From: Pseudomonas sp. MH9.2
GTDB lineage: Bacteria > Pseudomonadota > Gammaproteobacteria > Pseudomonadales > Pseudomonadaceae
Reading direction: 5' to 3'
Length of the DNA: 64,000 bases
Assembly: GCF_034353875.1 (NCBI RefSeq)
Contig: NZ_CP133784.1
Coordinates: 1,178,001-1,242,000, forward strand
A program made the position numbers and the translations under genes. The notes under the pieces are model-generated. The model had not been told where the DNA came from, made no database searches, and saw only the letters and a program-made list of their open reading frames with translations. Positions 44,355 to 53,446 of the stretch are shown here, one piece after another (position 1 is the stretch's first letter; every line of letters starts with the position of its first letter).

Positions 44355-45061
44355 GACTCCAGCTCTCCACCCGCCAGCAACGCTGCGTAGAGGTACTCGG
44401 CGCGGGTCCAGTCCTCTTCGCTGTCGATATCCTGGACCAGATGCCGGGGCAAGATCACCGGCAAACTCTGATCCGAAAACAATACATCACCCCGCAACCA
44501 TGCCTCGGTGCGCCCCCAATAGAACTGTCCGGCGTCCTGATAGGCCACGGGCAGGTCCTGGGATCGGGTTTCCCGGTACTGCGGATACAGCGGTTGCAGG
44601 GCGCCCTGCTCATTCAGACTCAGCGCACGCTGCACGGCAAAGCCAAAACCGCACACGGAAAAGGCAAAGGATTTCCCCGGGTTCTGCTCGAGGGCCGTCA
44701 AGCCTTCGCGCAGGTAGCGCCCTTGCAGCAAAGGTGCTGTGGCATAGATACAACAAGCGTAATCGAAGCAGTGCCCCTGCTCCTGCAGTGTCGCCAGCCC
44801 ATGCATGATCACCGCCGCCGTACCGGTGAAGTCATCGGCCAGTTGCGCCGGGCGCATGAAGGGTACCCATGCACCGTGGGCCCTGGCGATCGCAGCGATT
44901 TCTTCATCGTCGGTACTGACCACAACCTGATCGAACAGGCCGCTCCGTAGCGCAGCCAGAATCGACCAGACAATCATCGGCTGGCCGTTGAACAGCTTGA
45001 GATTCTTGCGCGGGATCCGTTTACTGCCACCCCGCGCCGGGATGATTGCTACCGCTGTCAC
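44351..45061 (-). CDS. pseF: pseudaminic acid cytidylyltransferase PseF
   Basis: 236 aa. CMP-NeuA-type nucleotidyltransferase: N-terminal AIIPARGGSKRIPRKNLKLFNGQPMI with the nucleotide-binding ARGGSKRIP motif, STDDEEIAAIA, and YQDAGQFYWGRTEAWL. It activates pseudaminic acid with CTP, giving CMP-Pse for transfer to flagellin. Four-base overlaps at both ends couple it to the methylase before it and pseG after it. Confidence 0.95.
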   Translation of the reverse strand: MTAVAIIPARGGSKRIPRKNLKLFNGQPMIVWSILAALRSGLFDQVVVSTDDEEIAAIARAHGAWVPFMRPAQLADDFTGTAAVIMHGLATLQEQGHCFDYACCIYATAPLLQGRYLREGLTALEQNPGKSFAFSVCGFGFAVQRALSLNEQGALQPLYPQYRETRSQDLPVAYQDAGQFYWGRTEAWLRGDVLFSDQSLPVILPRHLVQDIDSEEDWTRAEYLYAALLAGGELES

Positions 45062-45678
45062 AGGCGCTTTTCCAATAGAAACCAGTTGATATCGTCGGTC
45101 GGGAACTGCGGATCGCGGTGATAGCTGAACCCATAGTCGAGCAGGTGCAGATCACTGTAGCGATCGAGCATTTCCCCGGCAAAATCACGCTTGAACAACT
45201 TGCCGCTGTTACCGCGATAGGACACCTCTACCGGCACCGGGTTGTAGTACTCGCAAATCAGGATATAGCGTTGACTCAGTTGGTACAGCTGAGCGTAAGC
45301 CGCAGGCAGCAGTTCAGGCGCGAGGTGAATCAGTACGCCTTTGCTCAGGGTCAACTGGAAAGTCCGATCATGTGGATAGTCGAACAACGAACCATGCCAG
45401 ACGTCCGCAACCCCCAGCGCTTGCGCATAGGCCTGAGCCTGAGCATTGATCTCGACCCCCTGAAGCACACATGTTGGCAATAGCTGATGCAAAGCTTGCA
45501 GGTTATTGCCCGTGTTGGTGCCCAACTCCAACAGACTCTCTAGCCGTGAGGTTCGCGCCAGCGCTTTGGCAAACAACGCCAGGTTGGCTGCGATCAGCGG
45601 CTGCCCCTGATTGCGTCCCGCGTATTGGTCACCGAACTCGCCCCGCCAGAACTGCTCTTGCTCACTTAATTCACGCAT
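45058..45678 (-). CDS. pseudaminic acid biosynthesis-associated methylase
   Basis: 206 aa SAM-dependent methyltransferase of the family found only within pse clusters (N-terminus QEQFWRGEFGDQYAGRNQ; SAM motif LLELGTNTGNNLQAL at ~44-58; ICEYYNPVPVEVSYRGNSGKLFKRDFAGEML). What it methylates is not known from sequence; a modified pseudaminic acid or a pathway intermediate is likely. It lies between pseC and pseF, overlapping pseF by 4 bp. Confidence 0.85.
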   Translation of the reverse strand: MRELSEQEQFWRGEFGDQYAGRNQGQPLIAANLALFAKALARTSRLESLLELGTNTGNNLQALHQLLPTCVLQGVEINAQAQAYAQALGVADVWHGSLFDYPHDRTFQLTLSKGVLIHLAPELLPAAYAQLYQLSQRYILICEYYNPVPVEVSYRGNSGKLFKRDFAGEMLDRYSDLHLLDYGFSYHRDPQFPTDDINWFLLEKRL

Positions 45679-45715
45679 GCACTACTCTCATCAACGGATC
45701 GCGGCAAGAAGGCAC

Positions 45716-46885
45716 TTAGCCAAGCAGGCTACGCAACTGCTCGATCACATAGTCTTGTTGCTCGTCTGTCAGGTCCGGGAACAGCGGCAAGGTGACCGCC
45801 TCGTCGAAATAACGCTCGGCCTCTGGATAATCGCCATCTGTGAATCCTGACTCGCGGTAGTAAGGCTGTAGATGCACCGGAATATAGTGCAGGTTCACAC
45901 CGATCCCTGCAGCTCTCAAAGCATCGAAAAGGTCTCGTTGGCTAAGTTTTACTTGATCAAACCGCACACGCACCACATACAGATGCCAAGCCGATTCGGC
46001 GCCTGCCTGTGCAGTGGGTAACACCAACGGAAGTTCAGCCAACAGTCGCTCATAACGCGCGGCCAATTGGCGCCGCCTCGCGATAAAACCGTCGAGCCTG
46101 GCCAACTGCGAAAGGCCCAATGCAGCGTGCAGGTCGGTCATTCGATAATTGAAGCCCAACTCCAGTTGCTGGTAGTACCAAAGCCCTTGGCTGGGTACCG
46201 ACATCTGCGACGGATCGCTGGTAATGCCATGGCTGCGCAACCGACGCAAACGTTCGGCAAGCTCTGGCCGATTGGTCAGGACCATACCGCCTTCACCCGA
46301 GGTAATAATTTTCACTGGATGAAAACTGAAGACCGTCATCGTTGCATACGCGCCACAACCCACTGGGCGTCCGTCATAGGACGCCCCTACCGCGTGCGCC
46401 GCGTCTTCGATCAAGGTGAATGCGTAACGTTCGGCGAGCCCGGCAATGGCTTGCATGTCGCAGCTCTGACCAGAGAATGCCACCGCCACCACCACCTTCG
46501 GCAGTTTTCCGACGCGCTCGGCGGCTTCGAGTTTTTGCGCCAGCAAGCCGGCGTCGAGGTTCCAGGTATGCGGATCGATGTCAACGAAGTCCACATCGGC
46601 GCCGCAGTAGCGTCCGCAGTTGGCGGAGGCAACGAAAGTATTAGGCGTGGTCCACAGCCGATCACCGGGGCCCAATCCTGCCGCCAGACAGGCGATATGC
46701 AACGCTGCCGTGGCATTGCACACCGCAACCGCGAAATCCGCCTGACAGCGCTCAGCCATTGCCGATTCAAAGCGCTCGATGGTTGGGCCCTGGGTCAGCC
46801 ACGGGGACTTGAGAACCTCAACCACCGCGTCGATATCCGCCTGGTCGATGCTCTGTCGCCCGTATGGAATCGAGTATGGAATCAT
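45716..46885 (-). CDS. pseC: UDP-4-amino-4,6-dideoxy-N-acetyl-altrosamine transaminase PseC
   Basis: 389 aa PLP enzyme of the DegT/DnrJ/EryC1 family. N-terminal PYGRQSIDQADIDAVVEVLKSPWLTQGP, acidic LIEDAAHAVGA, and Schiff-base Lys192 in FSFHPVKIITSGEGG, followed by YNYRMTD-like NYRMTDLHAALGLSQL. It aminates C-4 of the PseB product. The neighbouring pseB overlaps by 4 bp, which separates it clearly from the other DegT enzyme at 52319-53446. Confidence 0.94.
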   Translation of the reverse strand: MIPYSIPYGRQSIDQADIDAVVEVLKSPWLTQGPTIERFESAMAERCQADFAVAVCNATAALHIACLAAGLGPGDRLWTTPNTFVASANCGRYCGADVDFVDIDPHTWNLDAGLLAQKLEAAERVGKLPKVVVAVAFSGQSCDMQAIAGLAERYAFTLIEDAAHAVGASYDGRPVGCGAYATMTVFSFHPVKIITSGEGGMVLTNRPELAERLRRLRSHGITSDPSQMSVPSQGLWYYQQLELGFNYRMTDLHAALGLSQLARLDGFIARRRQLAARYERLLAELPLVLPTAQAGAESAWHLYVVRVRFDQVKLSQRDLFDALRAAGIGVNLHYIPVHLQPYYRESGFTDGDYPEAERYFDEAVTLPLFPDLTDEQQDYVIEQLRSLLG

Positions 46886-47883
46886 GAATGCAGCTCAGCG
46901 TGCAGATCCGCGATCTGACCCACGCTCAAAAACTCTGGATTGGTATCGGAACGATACTCAAAGGTTTCGTCTACTTGAGCACCACACTCACCGAGGCCAT
47001 TGACGGCATAGTCGACGTCGACGTTGGTAAACCGGATCGAGGGCTGGATGGTGTAGTGATCGGAGAACTCCAGGGTCATTCGCGCATCGTCGAGCGGCAC
47101 CATCAACTCATGGAGTTTTTCACCGGGACGAATCCCGACATTTTTGTGCGGTAGATGCTCGGCCATGCCCACGGCCAGATCGATAATCCGGATCGACGGA
47201 ATCTTCGGCACAAACACCTCGCCGCCGTGCATGCGCGCAAAGCTGTCGAGCACGAACTGCACACCATGATCCAGGGTGATCCAGAACCGCGTCATGCGCA
47301 CGTCAGTGATCGGCAACTCCCGCGCACCGTCGCTAATCAATTTACTGAAGAACGGCACTACCGAACCTCGAGAACCCGCCACATTGCCATACCGCACCAC
47401 AGCGAAACGCGTTGGCTGGTCACCGGCAATGTTATTCGCCGCAACGAACAACTTGTCCGACAGCAGCTTGGTTGCGCCATACAAGTTGATCGGGCTGGCC
47501 GCCTTGTCGGTGGACAAGGCGATAACCTTTTTCACCCCATTGTCGATGGCCGCAGCAATAATATTTTCCGCGCCGTTGACGTTGGTGCGGATGCATTCGG
47601 TCGGGTTGTACTCGGCGGCCGGCACCTGCTTCAAGGCTGCCGCATGCACCACATAATCGATCCCGCGCATGGCCAGACGCAGCCGCTCGGCATCGCGCAC
47701 ATCCCCCAGAAAATAACGCATACACGGCGCGTTGAACGTCTGTTGCATCTCGTATTGCTTGAGCTCGTCGCGGGAGAACACCACGACACGCTTGGGCTGA
47801 TACTGCTCAAGCAAACGGCGGATAAAGTTGCGACCGAACGAGCCGGTGCCACCCGAGATAAAAATTGATTTGCCGTTAAACAT
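46882..47883 (-). CDS. pseB: UDP-N-acetylglucosamine 4,6-dehydratase (5-inverting) PseB
   Basis: 333 aa from the ATG at 47883 (MFNGKSIFISGGTGSFG), with AAAGGA upstream; a longer frame reaches into the preceding gene and is not likely used. SDR fold: GGTGSFGRNF nucleotide-binding loop, STDKAASPINLYGATK with the Tyr-x-x-x-Lys pair, and EIFVPKIPSIRI-type segment (EVFVPKIPSIRI). It carries out the first step of pseudaminic acid synthesis. It heads the pse run right after the 976-aa glycosyltransferase. Confidence 0.95.
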   Translation of the reverse strand: MFNGKSIFISGGTGSFGRNFIRRLLEQYQPKRVVVFSRDELKQYEMQQTFNAPCMRYFLGDVRDAERLRLAMRGIDYVVHAAALKQVPAAEYNPTECIRTNVNGAENIIAAAIDNGVKKVIALSTDKAASPINLYGATKLLSDKLFVAANNIAGDQPTRFAVVRYGNVAGSRGSVVPFFSKLISDGARELPITDVRMTRFWITLDHGVQFVLDSFARMHGGEVFVPKIPSIRIIDLAVGMAEHLPHKNVGIRPGEKLHELMVPLDDARMTLEFSDHYTIQPSIRFTNVDVDYAVNGLGECGAQVDETFEYRSDTNPEFLSVGQIADLHAELHS

Positions 47884-47912
47884 GCCGTGAGTCCTTTTCC
47901 TGTCGACCAGAC

Positions 47913-50843
47913 TTAAGCAAGCAACTGCGCCCAGTTCACACTGGTCGGGCTGCCAAGGGTAAAGCCCTTGCCGGTCAAAGCGAGGTTCTTGTTGTACGCC
48001 AAATCGTGCTGGAACGGTCCTGCCCACTTGTCGCGCAGAGCCTCAAGGGCGACTGGCAACGTTGGCAGGGTGCCTGGGTGAATTACTTGCACCTGCGGCG
48101 TCCAGACCGTCAGGTAGCCGGCCTGGGCGATTTTCAAGCACAGATCGACATCACTGAAGGCCTCGGAGAAGCGCTCTTCGTCCAGACCGCCAACGGTTTC
48201 ATACAGTTCTTTACGGACCATCAGGCACGCAGCGGAGACCGCCGAGTAGTTTTGCTCAAGCACCAGACGATGCAAATAACCATTGGCTTTCACAGGTTCG
48301 CCGACAAACGCCGAGCCGGCCGCGTCATGCATGCCAAGAATAAGCCCGGCCTGAGTCACATTACCCTCACGATCAACCAGCTTTGGCCCTACCACGCCGA
48401 CTTCCGGACGCTGCGCCTGATTGAGCAACGTCTCGATCCAGTTCGGGTTGACCATCTCGCTGTCGACCGCCAGCAAGATCAGGTATTCACCCTGCGCCTG
48501 CTGACAGGCTGCATTGTAAAGCGCGGACGTACTGAGGCTTTGCTTGGATCGCAACACCCGCACCTTGCCGGTTTTTTGCTCCTGGGCGTCAAGCCAGGCC
48601 GAGACCGCCGAGGATTGACTGTGGTTGTCGGCGATCAGCACTTCATAGCGCAGGTAGCGTGTTCTTTGCAGGACGCTGTCCAGACAACGTTCCAGCAGTG
48701 GGAGGTTGTCCTGACTCGGCACGATGATCGACACCAGCGGACGCTCAGTGTGGCGATAATCAATCTGCCAGGTACCGGGCGTCGCCGAACTGATTTGCGC
48801 CTTATAACCACGGTTCGCAAGATGCCGAATCAACGCCAGGCGCTCATGGGGATTTTCCTCTAGAACCGGCGCCTGGCAGATGAGTAACGGCTCATCCAGA
48901 TGAGCCAGCCAGGCCATACCGCCTTGCTCAATCATCCGCAGCAGCAAATCAAATTCAAGTGCCTTACTGAAGTCCGCTGAGTAACCACCCGCTTCCACCA
49001 GTACATCGCGACGGATCAGCCAGTGTCGTGCCATCAGCGTCGGCAGGCTTTGCAACAAGTCGAGGTTGAAGCCTGGGCGGAACACATCGATCAGTGCGCC
49101 GTTGGGCTGTCGGTGAATTTCATCCGCAGCCACCGCGCGGCATTCGGGGGCCGCCAGCAGTTCCAGGCTGGCGCGCAACAAACCGCTGGCAGTGAACTGG
49201 TCTCCTGCCTCAGCCAGAAGCATCCAGTCGCAGGACGATTGGCGAGCCACTTGATTCAGCTTGTCTATGTAGTTGCCTGCGGTGACCTTGACAAAGTGCA
49301 GGACGTTTTGCGCAGTGGTAGCAGACTGCGGCTCACCGGTAGTGAACACCACAATTTTGAATTTTTTGCAGTATCCCTCTAACAGACTGTCGAGGGTAAC
49401 TTGCAGTTTTTCGACGTTATTATCGAGGTCCAGTAACAAAATACCGAACTGCGGACCTCCTTCATGGACCGCCAGATGCCCTGTAATCGACTCCAGTTCT
49501 TCGGCATTCGGACGTCGCGCTTCCAACCACTTGAGCAAGCGACCCGAGAGCATATTGTCGAATGTTTGACGGTAGTCAGAAGGCGATACTGCATCCAGGC
49601 GCTGAGCCCAGTCGAGCATCAGTTGGGCCTCATCCTGCTCACCAATATTTTCAAGCTGTTGCGCCAGCTGCTTGACCACTCGCATATTGAACGGATTGCA
49701 GTCCTGCGCCTGCCACAGACGATCGACAATGCTCTCGGCGATATCATTGTTGTGAGGTCGCAGCAAATCTTCTTGCCGAGTCCATACGCCTTCAAGCGCC
49801 TGAAGCTGTACACGGCCAGCCGGCATGGCGTGGAGCAAAAACTCGAACCGGGTCAACTGATCGAAAAACGCCTGGTTGTAGAACGGCATTTCCACATATT
49901 GCTTGGGCCCGAAACGTCGCACCGGCTCCGCATGAGCGGCTGTCCATGTGGACTCGAAAATCAGCTCGGCCGCCAACGCATTGCCCGTACGCAAACTGGC
50001 GGTCATCGCCGCAAAACTCTCGAGCGCAAACTGCTTCGCCTGCTCATGGTCGAGGTCTTTGATGCCCGTGGGCAGCGATGCCAGGAATTCAGCAAACGCC
50101 TCGCGCTCGGCCACTGATTTGGAGTCGGTATAACAGAGTGAGGTATACACCTCAGTGTTATGGTCGGAATGAATGTAATTGATCTCACGCACAACATACG
50201 GAATCGGCAGAATCCGCGCCTTGGCGCGTGCCAGCATGTAGTACACGTGGCCGACTTCCTGCCACTGAAAGATAGTGCCTTCCGGCATGACGGCATACCA
50301 GTCGCGCAACAGTGCAGTGCGGTGAACGGCATAGAAAGGCGGGATGTACTGGCCCATGTAGTCAAGCACACGGTCCTGAGCGCGTTCGGACGAGTAGTCT
50401 TCACAGACCTTTTTGTCACGTCGGTAATAGCTCACGCTATTGGCCAGGGTCAGGTACATCAGGCAATAGCCGTGACACATCCCATAGTCCTGGTTCGCCT
50501 CCAGAAACGCTACCGAATCGCAGAGCGCGTCATGCACGATGAAATCATCGTCCGCAGCGAACACCATGTAAGGCGTGGTCACTTGCTCGACGCCGTAGGC
50601 CAGTTTGGCCTGAATCCCCCAGTAGCCGAACTGTGGAAGATGCCGATAGTCGACCGACGCTAAATGCCCTGCTATCCCCTCGGATGGCTGGATTGACGAA
50701 TCCAGTACCAGAATCTTGCAAGGCAGCGAGCTGTAAAACTGCACAGCTCTGCGCAAAAAGGCCGGCCGGTTGTGGGTAATCAGCACCACTGTCAGCAGCT
50801 CACTCAGAGGTAACGCGTGTTCAGAACCATACTTGCCTTGCAT
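47913..50843 (-). CDS. large two-module flagellin glycosyltransferase
   Basis: 976 aa from the ATG at 50843 (MQGKYGSEHAL), behind GGGGAAAG. N-terminal GT2-like domain of the TIGR00180 type (~15-240: LTVVLITHNRPAFLRRAVQFY, DDDFIVHDALCDSV); a helical middle (~250-450); a degenerate glycosyltransferase-like segment (~455-680); a C-terminal GT-A domain (~700-935: RPLVSIIVPSQDNLPLLERCLDSVL, GEYLILLAVDSEM, GGLDEERFSEAFSDVDLCLKI). Its second half is clearly related to the 1195-aa enzyme at 57275-60862. Genes of this size between flgL and fliC in P. syringae (Fgt1/Fgt2) and P. aeruginosa (FgtA) put glycans on flagellin. Confidence 0.88.
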   Translation of the reverse strand: MQGKYGSEHALPLSELLTVVLITHNRPAFLRRAVQFYSSLPCKILVLDSSIQPSEGIAGHLASVDYRHLPQFGYWGIQAKLAYGVEQVTTPYMVFAADDDFIVHDALCDSVAFLEANQDYGMCHGYCLMYLTLANSVSYYRRDKKVCEDYSSERAQDRVLDYMGQYIPPFYAVHRTALLRDWYAVMPEGTIFQWQEVGHVYYMLARAKARILPIPYVVREINYIHSDHNTEVYTSLCYTDSKSVAEREAFAEFLASLPTGIKDLDHEQAKQFALESFAAMTASLRTGNALAAELIFESTWTAAHAEPVRRFGPKQYVEMPFYNQAFFDQLTRFEFLLHAMPAGRVQLQALEGVWTRQEDLLRPHNNDIAESIVDRLWQAQDCNPFNMRVVKQLAQQLENIGEQDEAQLMLDWAQRLDAVSPSDYRQTFDNMLSGRLLKWLEARRPNAEELESITGHLAVHEGGPQFGILLLDLDNNVEKLQVTLDSLLEGYCKKFKIVVFTTGEPQSATTAQNVLHFVKVTAGNYIDKLNQVARQSSCDWMLLAEAGDQFTASGLLRASLELLAAPECRAVAADEIHRQPNGALIDVFRPGFNLDLLQSLPTLMARHWLIRRDVLVEAGGYSADFSKALEFDLLLRMIEQGGMAWLAHLDEPLLICQAPVLEENPHERLALIRHLANRGYKAQISSATPGTWQIDYRHTERPLVSIIVPSQDNLPLLERCLDSVLQRTRYLRYEVLIADNHSQSSAVSAWLDAQEQKTGKVRVLRSKQSLSTSALYNAACQQAQGEYLILLAVDSEMVNPNWIETLLNQAQRPEVGVVGPKLVDREGNVTQAGLILGMHDAAGSAFVGEPVKANGYLHRLVLEQNYSAVSAACLMVRKELYETVGGLDEERFSEAFSDVDLCLKIAQAGYLTVWTPQVQVIHPGTLPTLPVALEALRDKWAGPFQHDLAYNKNLALTGKGFTLGSPTSVNWAQLLA

Positions 50844-50898
50844 AACTTTCCCCACACCCGGCGAATCGCAAAAAAATACTCAACGATGATGTTGCGGC

Positions 50899-51627
50899 TT
50901 AACCAACCCGTCGCAGATAACCATCCGGCGCGACGGTGATCAGCAATTTGCTGTGGATCGCGGAATCGATCTCGAAATCGCGATTTTCTTTCAAATAAGC
51001 CCAGACTGCAGTTTTCGGGTTATCGCCTTTGCCCCACGGACGATCTGGAAAGGCGTCTTCGGGCATATCTTCGACCACAGTGTCCATGACCACGCAATAG
51101 CTGCCGACCGAAACCAGCGGCGCGTATAGACGCAGTTCCTCAAGAACATGTTCGTGGGTGTGGTTGGAGTCGAGCACTACCAAGACTTTCTTACCGGCGA
51201 TGCGCGCCCGCACTTGATCGACAATCGTCGGATCGATACTAGACCCCTGGATCATATGAATCCGATGGCTCATCGGATGCGCTTCAATCGCCTCACGGTT
51301 GTGCTGGCGGATATCGATATCGACACCCACCACTTCACCGTGTCCGATCAATTCAAGCATCGATGCATAAAACACCAGGGAGCCGCCGTGGGCGATTCCG
51401 GTTTCAATAATTACATCAGGCCGCTGCGACCAAATGATTTCCTGCATGGCGATCATATCCTGGGGAAATTGAATGATCGGCCGCCCCATCCAGCTGAAGT
51501 TGTAGGTGTACTTGTGTTTTGCCGTCGTACCTACCCAGCCCAGAGAAGTGGCTTGAAGCTCTTTGTCCTGCTCCAGTCCTTCGATATTTTGTTTTACTTC
51601 TTCACGAAACAACTCATGAGGATTCAT
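50899..51627 (-). CDS. CmcI-like SAM-dependent methyltransferase
   Basis: 242 aa. Cephalosporin-hydroxylase (CmcI)/rhamnosyl O-methyltransferase family: IIQFPQDMIAMQEIIWSQRPDVIIETGIAHGGSLVFYASMLE (~50-90) holds the SAM loop (ETGIAHGGS), then VVGVDIDIR, VLVVLDSNHTHEHVLEELRLYAPLV and DTVVEDMP with likely metal ligands. Members methylate sugar hydroxyls or act on antibiotics. In this cassette an O-methylation of the glycan is the likely job; 2-O-methyl groups occur on P. syringae flagellin viosamine. It follows the acyltransferase by 29 bp. Confidence 0.8.
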   Translation of the reverse strand: MNPHELFREEVKQNIEGLEQDKELQATSLGWVGTTAKHKYTYNFSWMGRPIIQFPQDMIAMQEIIWSQRPDVIIETGIAHGGSLVFYASMLELIGHGEVVGVDIDIRQHNREAIEAHPMSHRIHMIQGSSIDPTIVDQVRARIAGKKVLVVLDSNHTHEHVLEELRLYAPLVSVGSYCVVMDTVVEDMPEDAFPDRPWGKGDNPKTAVWAYLKENRDFEIDSAIHSKLLITVAPDGYLRRVG

Positions 51628-51656
51628 AGGAAACTCTCCGAAAAATAGGGGCGGCT

Positions 51657-52322
51657 TTACTTGAAAACCCGGCCATCCTGATAGGAAACAGCATTCGACC
51701 TGATGATTCTGGCGGGATTACCCACCACCACTGCATAGTCAGGAACGTCTTGGGTGACGACCGCCCCGGCGCCAATAGTGACCCAACGACCAATGCGCAA
51801 ACGGGGCAAAATGGTCGCATTGATACCGATGAAGGCACCGTCTCCGATCTCGACACAGCCGGCGATACAGACCCCAGGCGCCATGAACACTGAATGACCA
51901 ATCCGGCCTTCATGCCCAATCACGCTTCCTGCACTGATACTGGTGTTGTCACCCAACGCGACGTCGGCCTGCATGATCACGCCCTCCTGCAGATAACAGC
52001 CAACGCCCATTCGGACCATCGTCAGATCAATGCCAGGATGCACAAAGTTACCCAATGTTCCGCCGGCCTCGACGATCTGGCAGGTTGTCTCGTAGCGAAG
52101 CTCGGTAGAGCCGGTAATCAGGTTGACGAACAGGGTGTCCGGCCCCTTCAGATCGGCCACACGATCAGTACCACCAACCACTGGAACACCAAAAAAATCA
52201 GCGCCCTGTTTGGCCGGATTATTGTCCAGAAACAAAAACTCGACGTTCGGGTTCGCGCGCTGCACCGAACGAATCATGCGTACGGCCTCAGGATTCGCCG
52301 CACCCAACAAGTAAATATTCAC
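51657..52322 (-). CDS. PglD/NeuD-like sugar-nucleotide N-acyltransferase
   Basis: 221 aa. N-terminal PglD-type Rossmann-like domain (~1-75: IYLLGAANPEAVRMIRS, FLDNNPAKQG) and C-terminal left-handed beta-helix of hexapeptide repeats (~90-205: GCYLQEGVIMQADVALGDNTSISAGSVIGHEGRIGHSVFMAPGVCIAG), with the general-base His in VIGHEGRIGHS. Such enzymes acylate a 4-amino group on a nucleotide-linked sugar. Straight after a DegT aminotransferase with a 4 bp overlap, it most likely acylates that enzyme's product. The acyl donor could be acetyl-CoA or the product of the island's KAS III. Confidence 0.86.
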   Translation of the reverse strand: MNIYLLGAANPEAVRMIRSVQRANPNVEFLFLDNNPAKQGADFFGVPVVGGTDRVADLKGPDTLFVNLITGSTELRYETTCQIVEAGGTLGNFVHPGIDLTMVRMGVGCYLQEGVIMQADVALGDNTSISAGSVIGHEGRIGHSVFMAPGVCIAGCVEIGDGAFIGINATILPRLRIGRWVTIGAGAVVTQDVPDYAVVVGNPARIIRSNAVSYQDGRVFK

Positions 52323-53446
52323 AGCAGCCCCAGCCCCCTGCTTGCGCAGACAGCGCGAACCACCGCAATGACCCGCTGCTGATCCGAGTCAGTCATATCG
52401 TGATAGCTCGGCAGATTGATCGCACGCTCCGACAGTGAAAAAGCCACCGGCGTATCGACATCCATCGCGCTGAACATCGGCAGCGACGACAATGGCCAGA
52501 AGAACACTCGCGCGTCGATATCAGCGGTTTTGAAAGCCTCGATCAAGGTGTCGCGAGTAATCCCGGTGCTCTCTTCAAACACCAACGTCGGCATCCAGTA
52601 GCCGTTGCGTGAGTGATCCGGCTGCGGGTTCATTGAAATACCCGGAATCTCCAGCAGAGCACTGGCGTAGTTGGCGAATATGGCGCGCTTGCGCTCAATC
52701 AGATCGTTGACCCGTTCAATCTGAGCACAGCCGATGGCGGCCTGCAGGTTGCTCATCTTGTATTTAAATCCAATGAAATCTGGCCAGAACTGACGCGTAC
52801 TGCCGTTCACCCGACCATGATTGGACAAGGTCAGAACCCGCTCGTACACGGATCTGTCCGACGTCACAAACATACCGCCTTCACCGGTGGTGAGGGTCTT
52901 GGTGCCGTGAAAGGAGAACGCCCCAAAAGTCCCCAGCGAACCGGCAGGCTTGGCGCGCCACTGGGAACCGATAGCTTCGGCGGCATCTTCGATCACTGCA
53001 ATGCCGAACTCGCGGCCGATCGCCAGTAACGCGTCCATGTCGCACAGATTGCCGTAGAGATGCACCGCGACAATGGCTTTGGTACGAGGGGTGATGGCTT
53101 GCCGGACTTTTTCCGGATCCAGGCACCAACTGTCCGGCGATACGTCGACAAACACTGGGGTAGCGCCAAGGTAGGTAATCGGCGCCGCAGAAGCGATCCA
53201 GTTGGTGTTGCCCAGAATCACTTCATCGCCCGACCCGATCTCGAGTGCCGCCATCCCCATGTGCAAGGCACCGGTGCAGCTTGAAGTTGCTATGGCGTAA
53301 GGCACGCCCATATGCTCGGCAAAGGCCTTCTCGAAACGGGTGATGTATTCATAGCAGCGCTCGCCCCAGCCGTTCTGTACTGCATCCAGTACATAGGATG
53401 CTTCCAGCTCACCCACACTCGGTTTGGTGTAATGAATTCTGCTCAT
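52319..53446 (-). CDS. DegT/DnrJ/EryC1 sugar aminotransferase
   Basis: 375 aa from the ATG at 53446 (MSRIHYTKPSVGELE). PLP-dependent: IEDAAEAIGS and Schiff-base Lys183 in FSFHGTKTLTTGEGGMF. Closer to VioA/RfbE-type 4-keto sugar aminotransferases than to PseC. It follows CDP-glucose 4,6-dehydratase, an epimerase and a C-methyltransferase, so it most likely puts an amino group at C-4 of a CDP-4-keto-6-deoxy sugar. There is no E1/RfbH dehydrase, so removal of the 3-OH is not predicted. Overlaps neighbours by 4 bp at both ends. Confidence 0.88.
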   Translation of the reverse strand: MSRIHYTKPSVGELEASYVLDAVQNGWGERCYEYITRFEKAFAEHMGVPYAIATSSCTGALHMGMAALEIGSGDEVILGNTNWIASAAPITYLGATPVFVDVSPDSWCLDPEKVRQAITPRTKAIVAVHLYGNLCDMDALLAIGREFGIAVIEDAAEAIGSQWRAKPAGSLGTFGAFSFHGTKTLTTGEGGMFVTSDRSVYERVLTLSNHGRVNGSTRQFWPDFIGFKYKMSNLQAAIGCAQIERVNDLIERKRAIFANYASALLEIPGISMNPQPDHSRNGYWMPTLVFEESTGITRDTLIEAFKTADIDARVFFWPLSSLPMFSAMDVDTPVAFSLSERAINLPSYHDMTDSDQQRVIAVVRAVCASRGLGLL

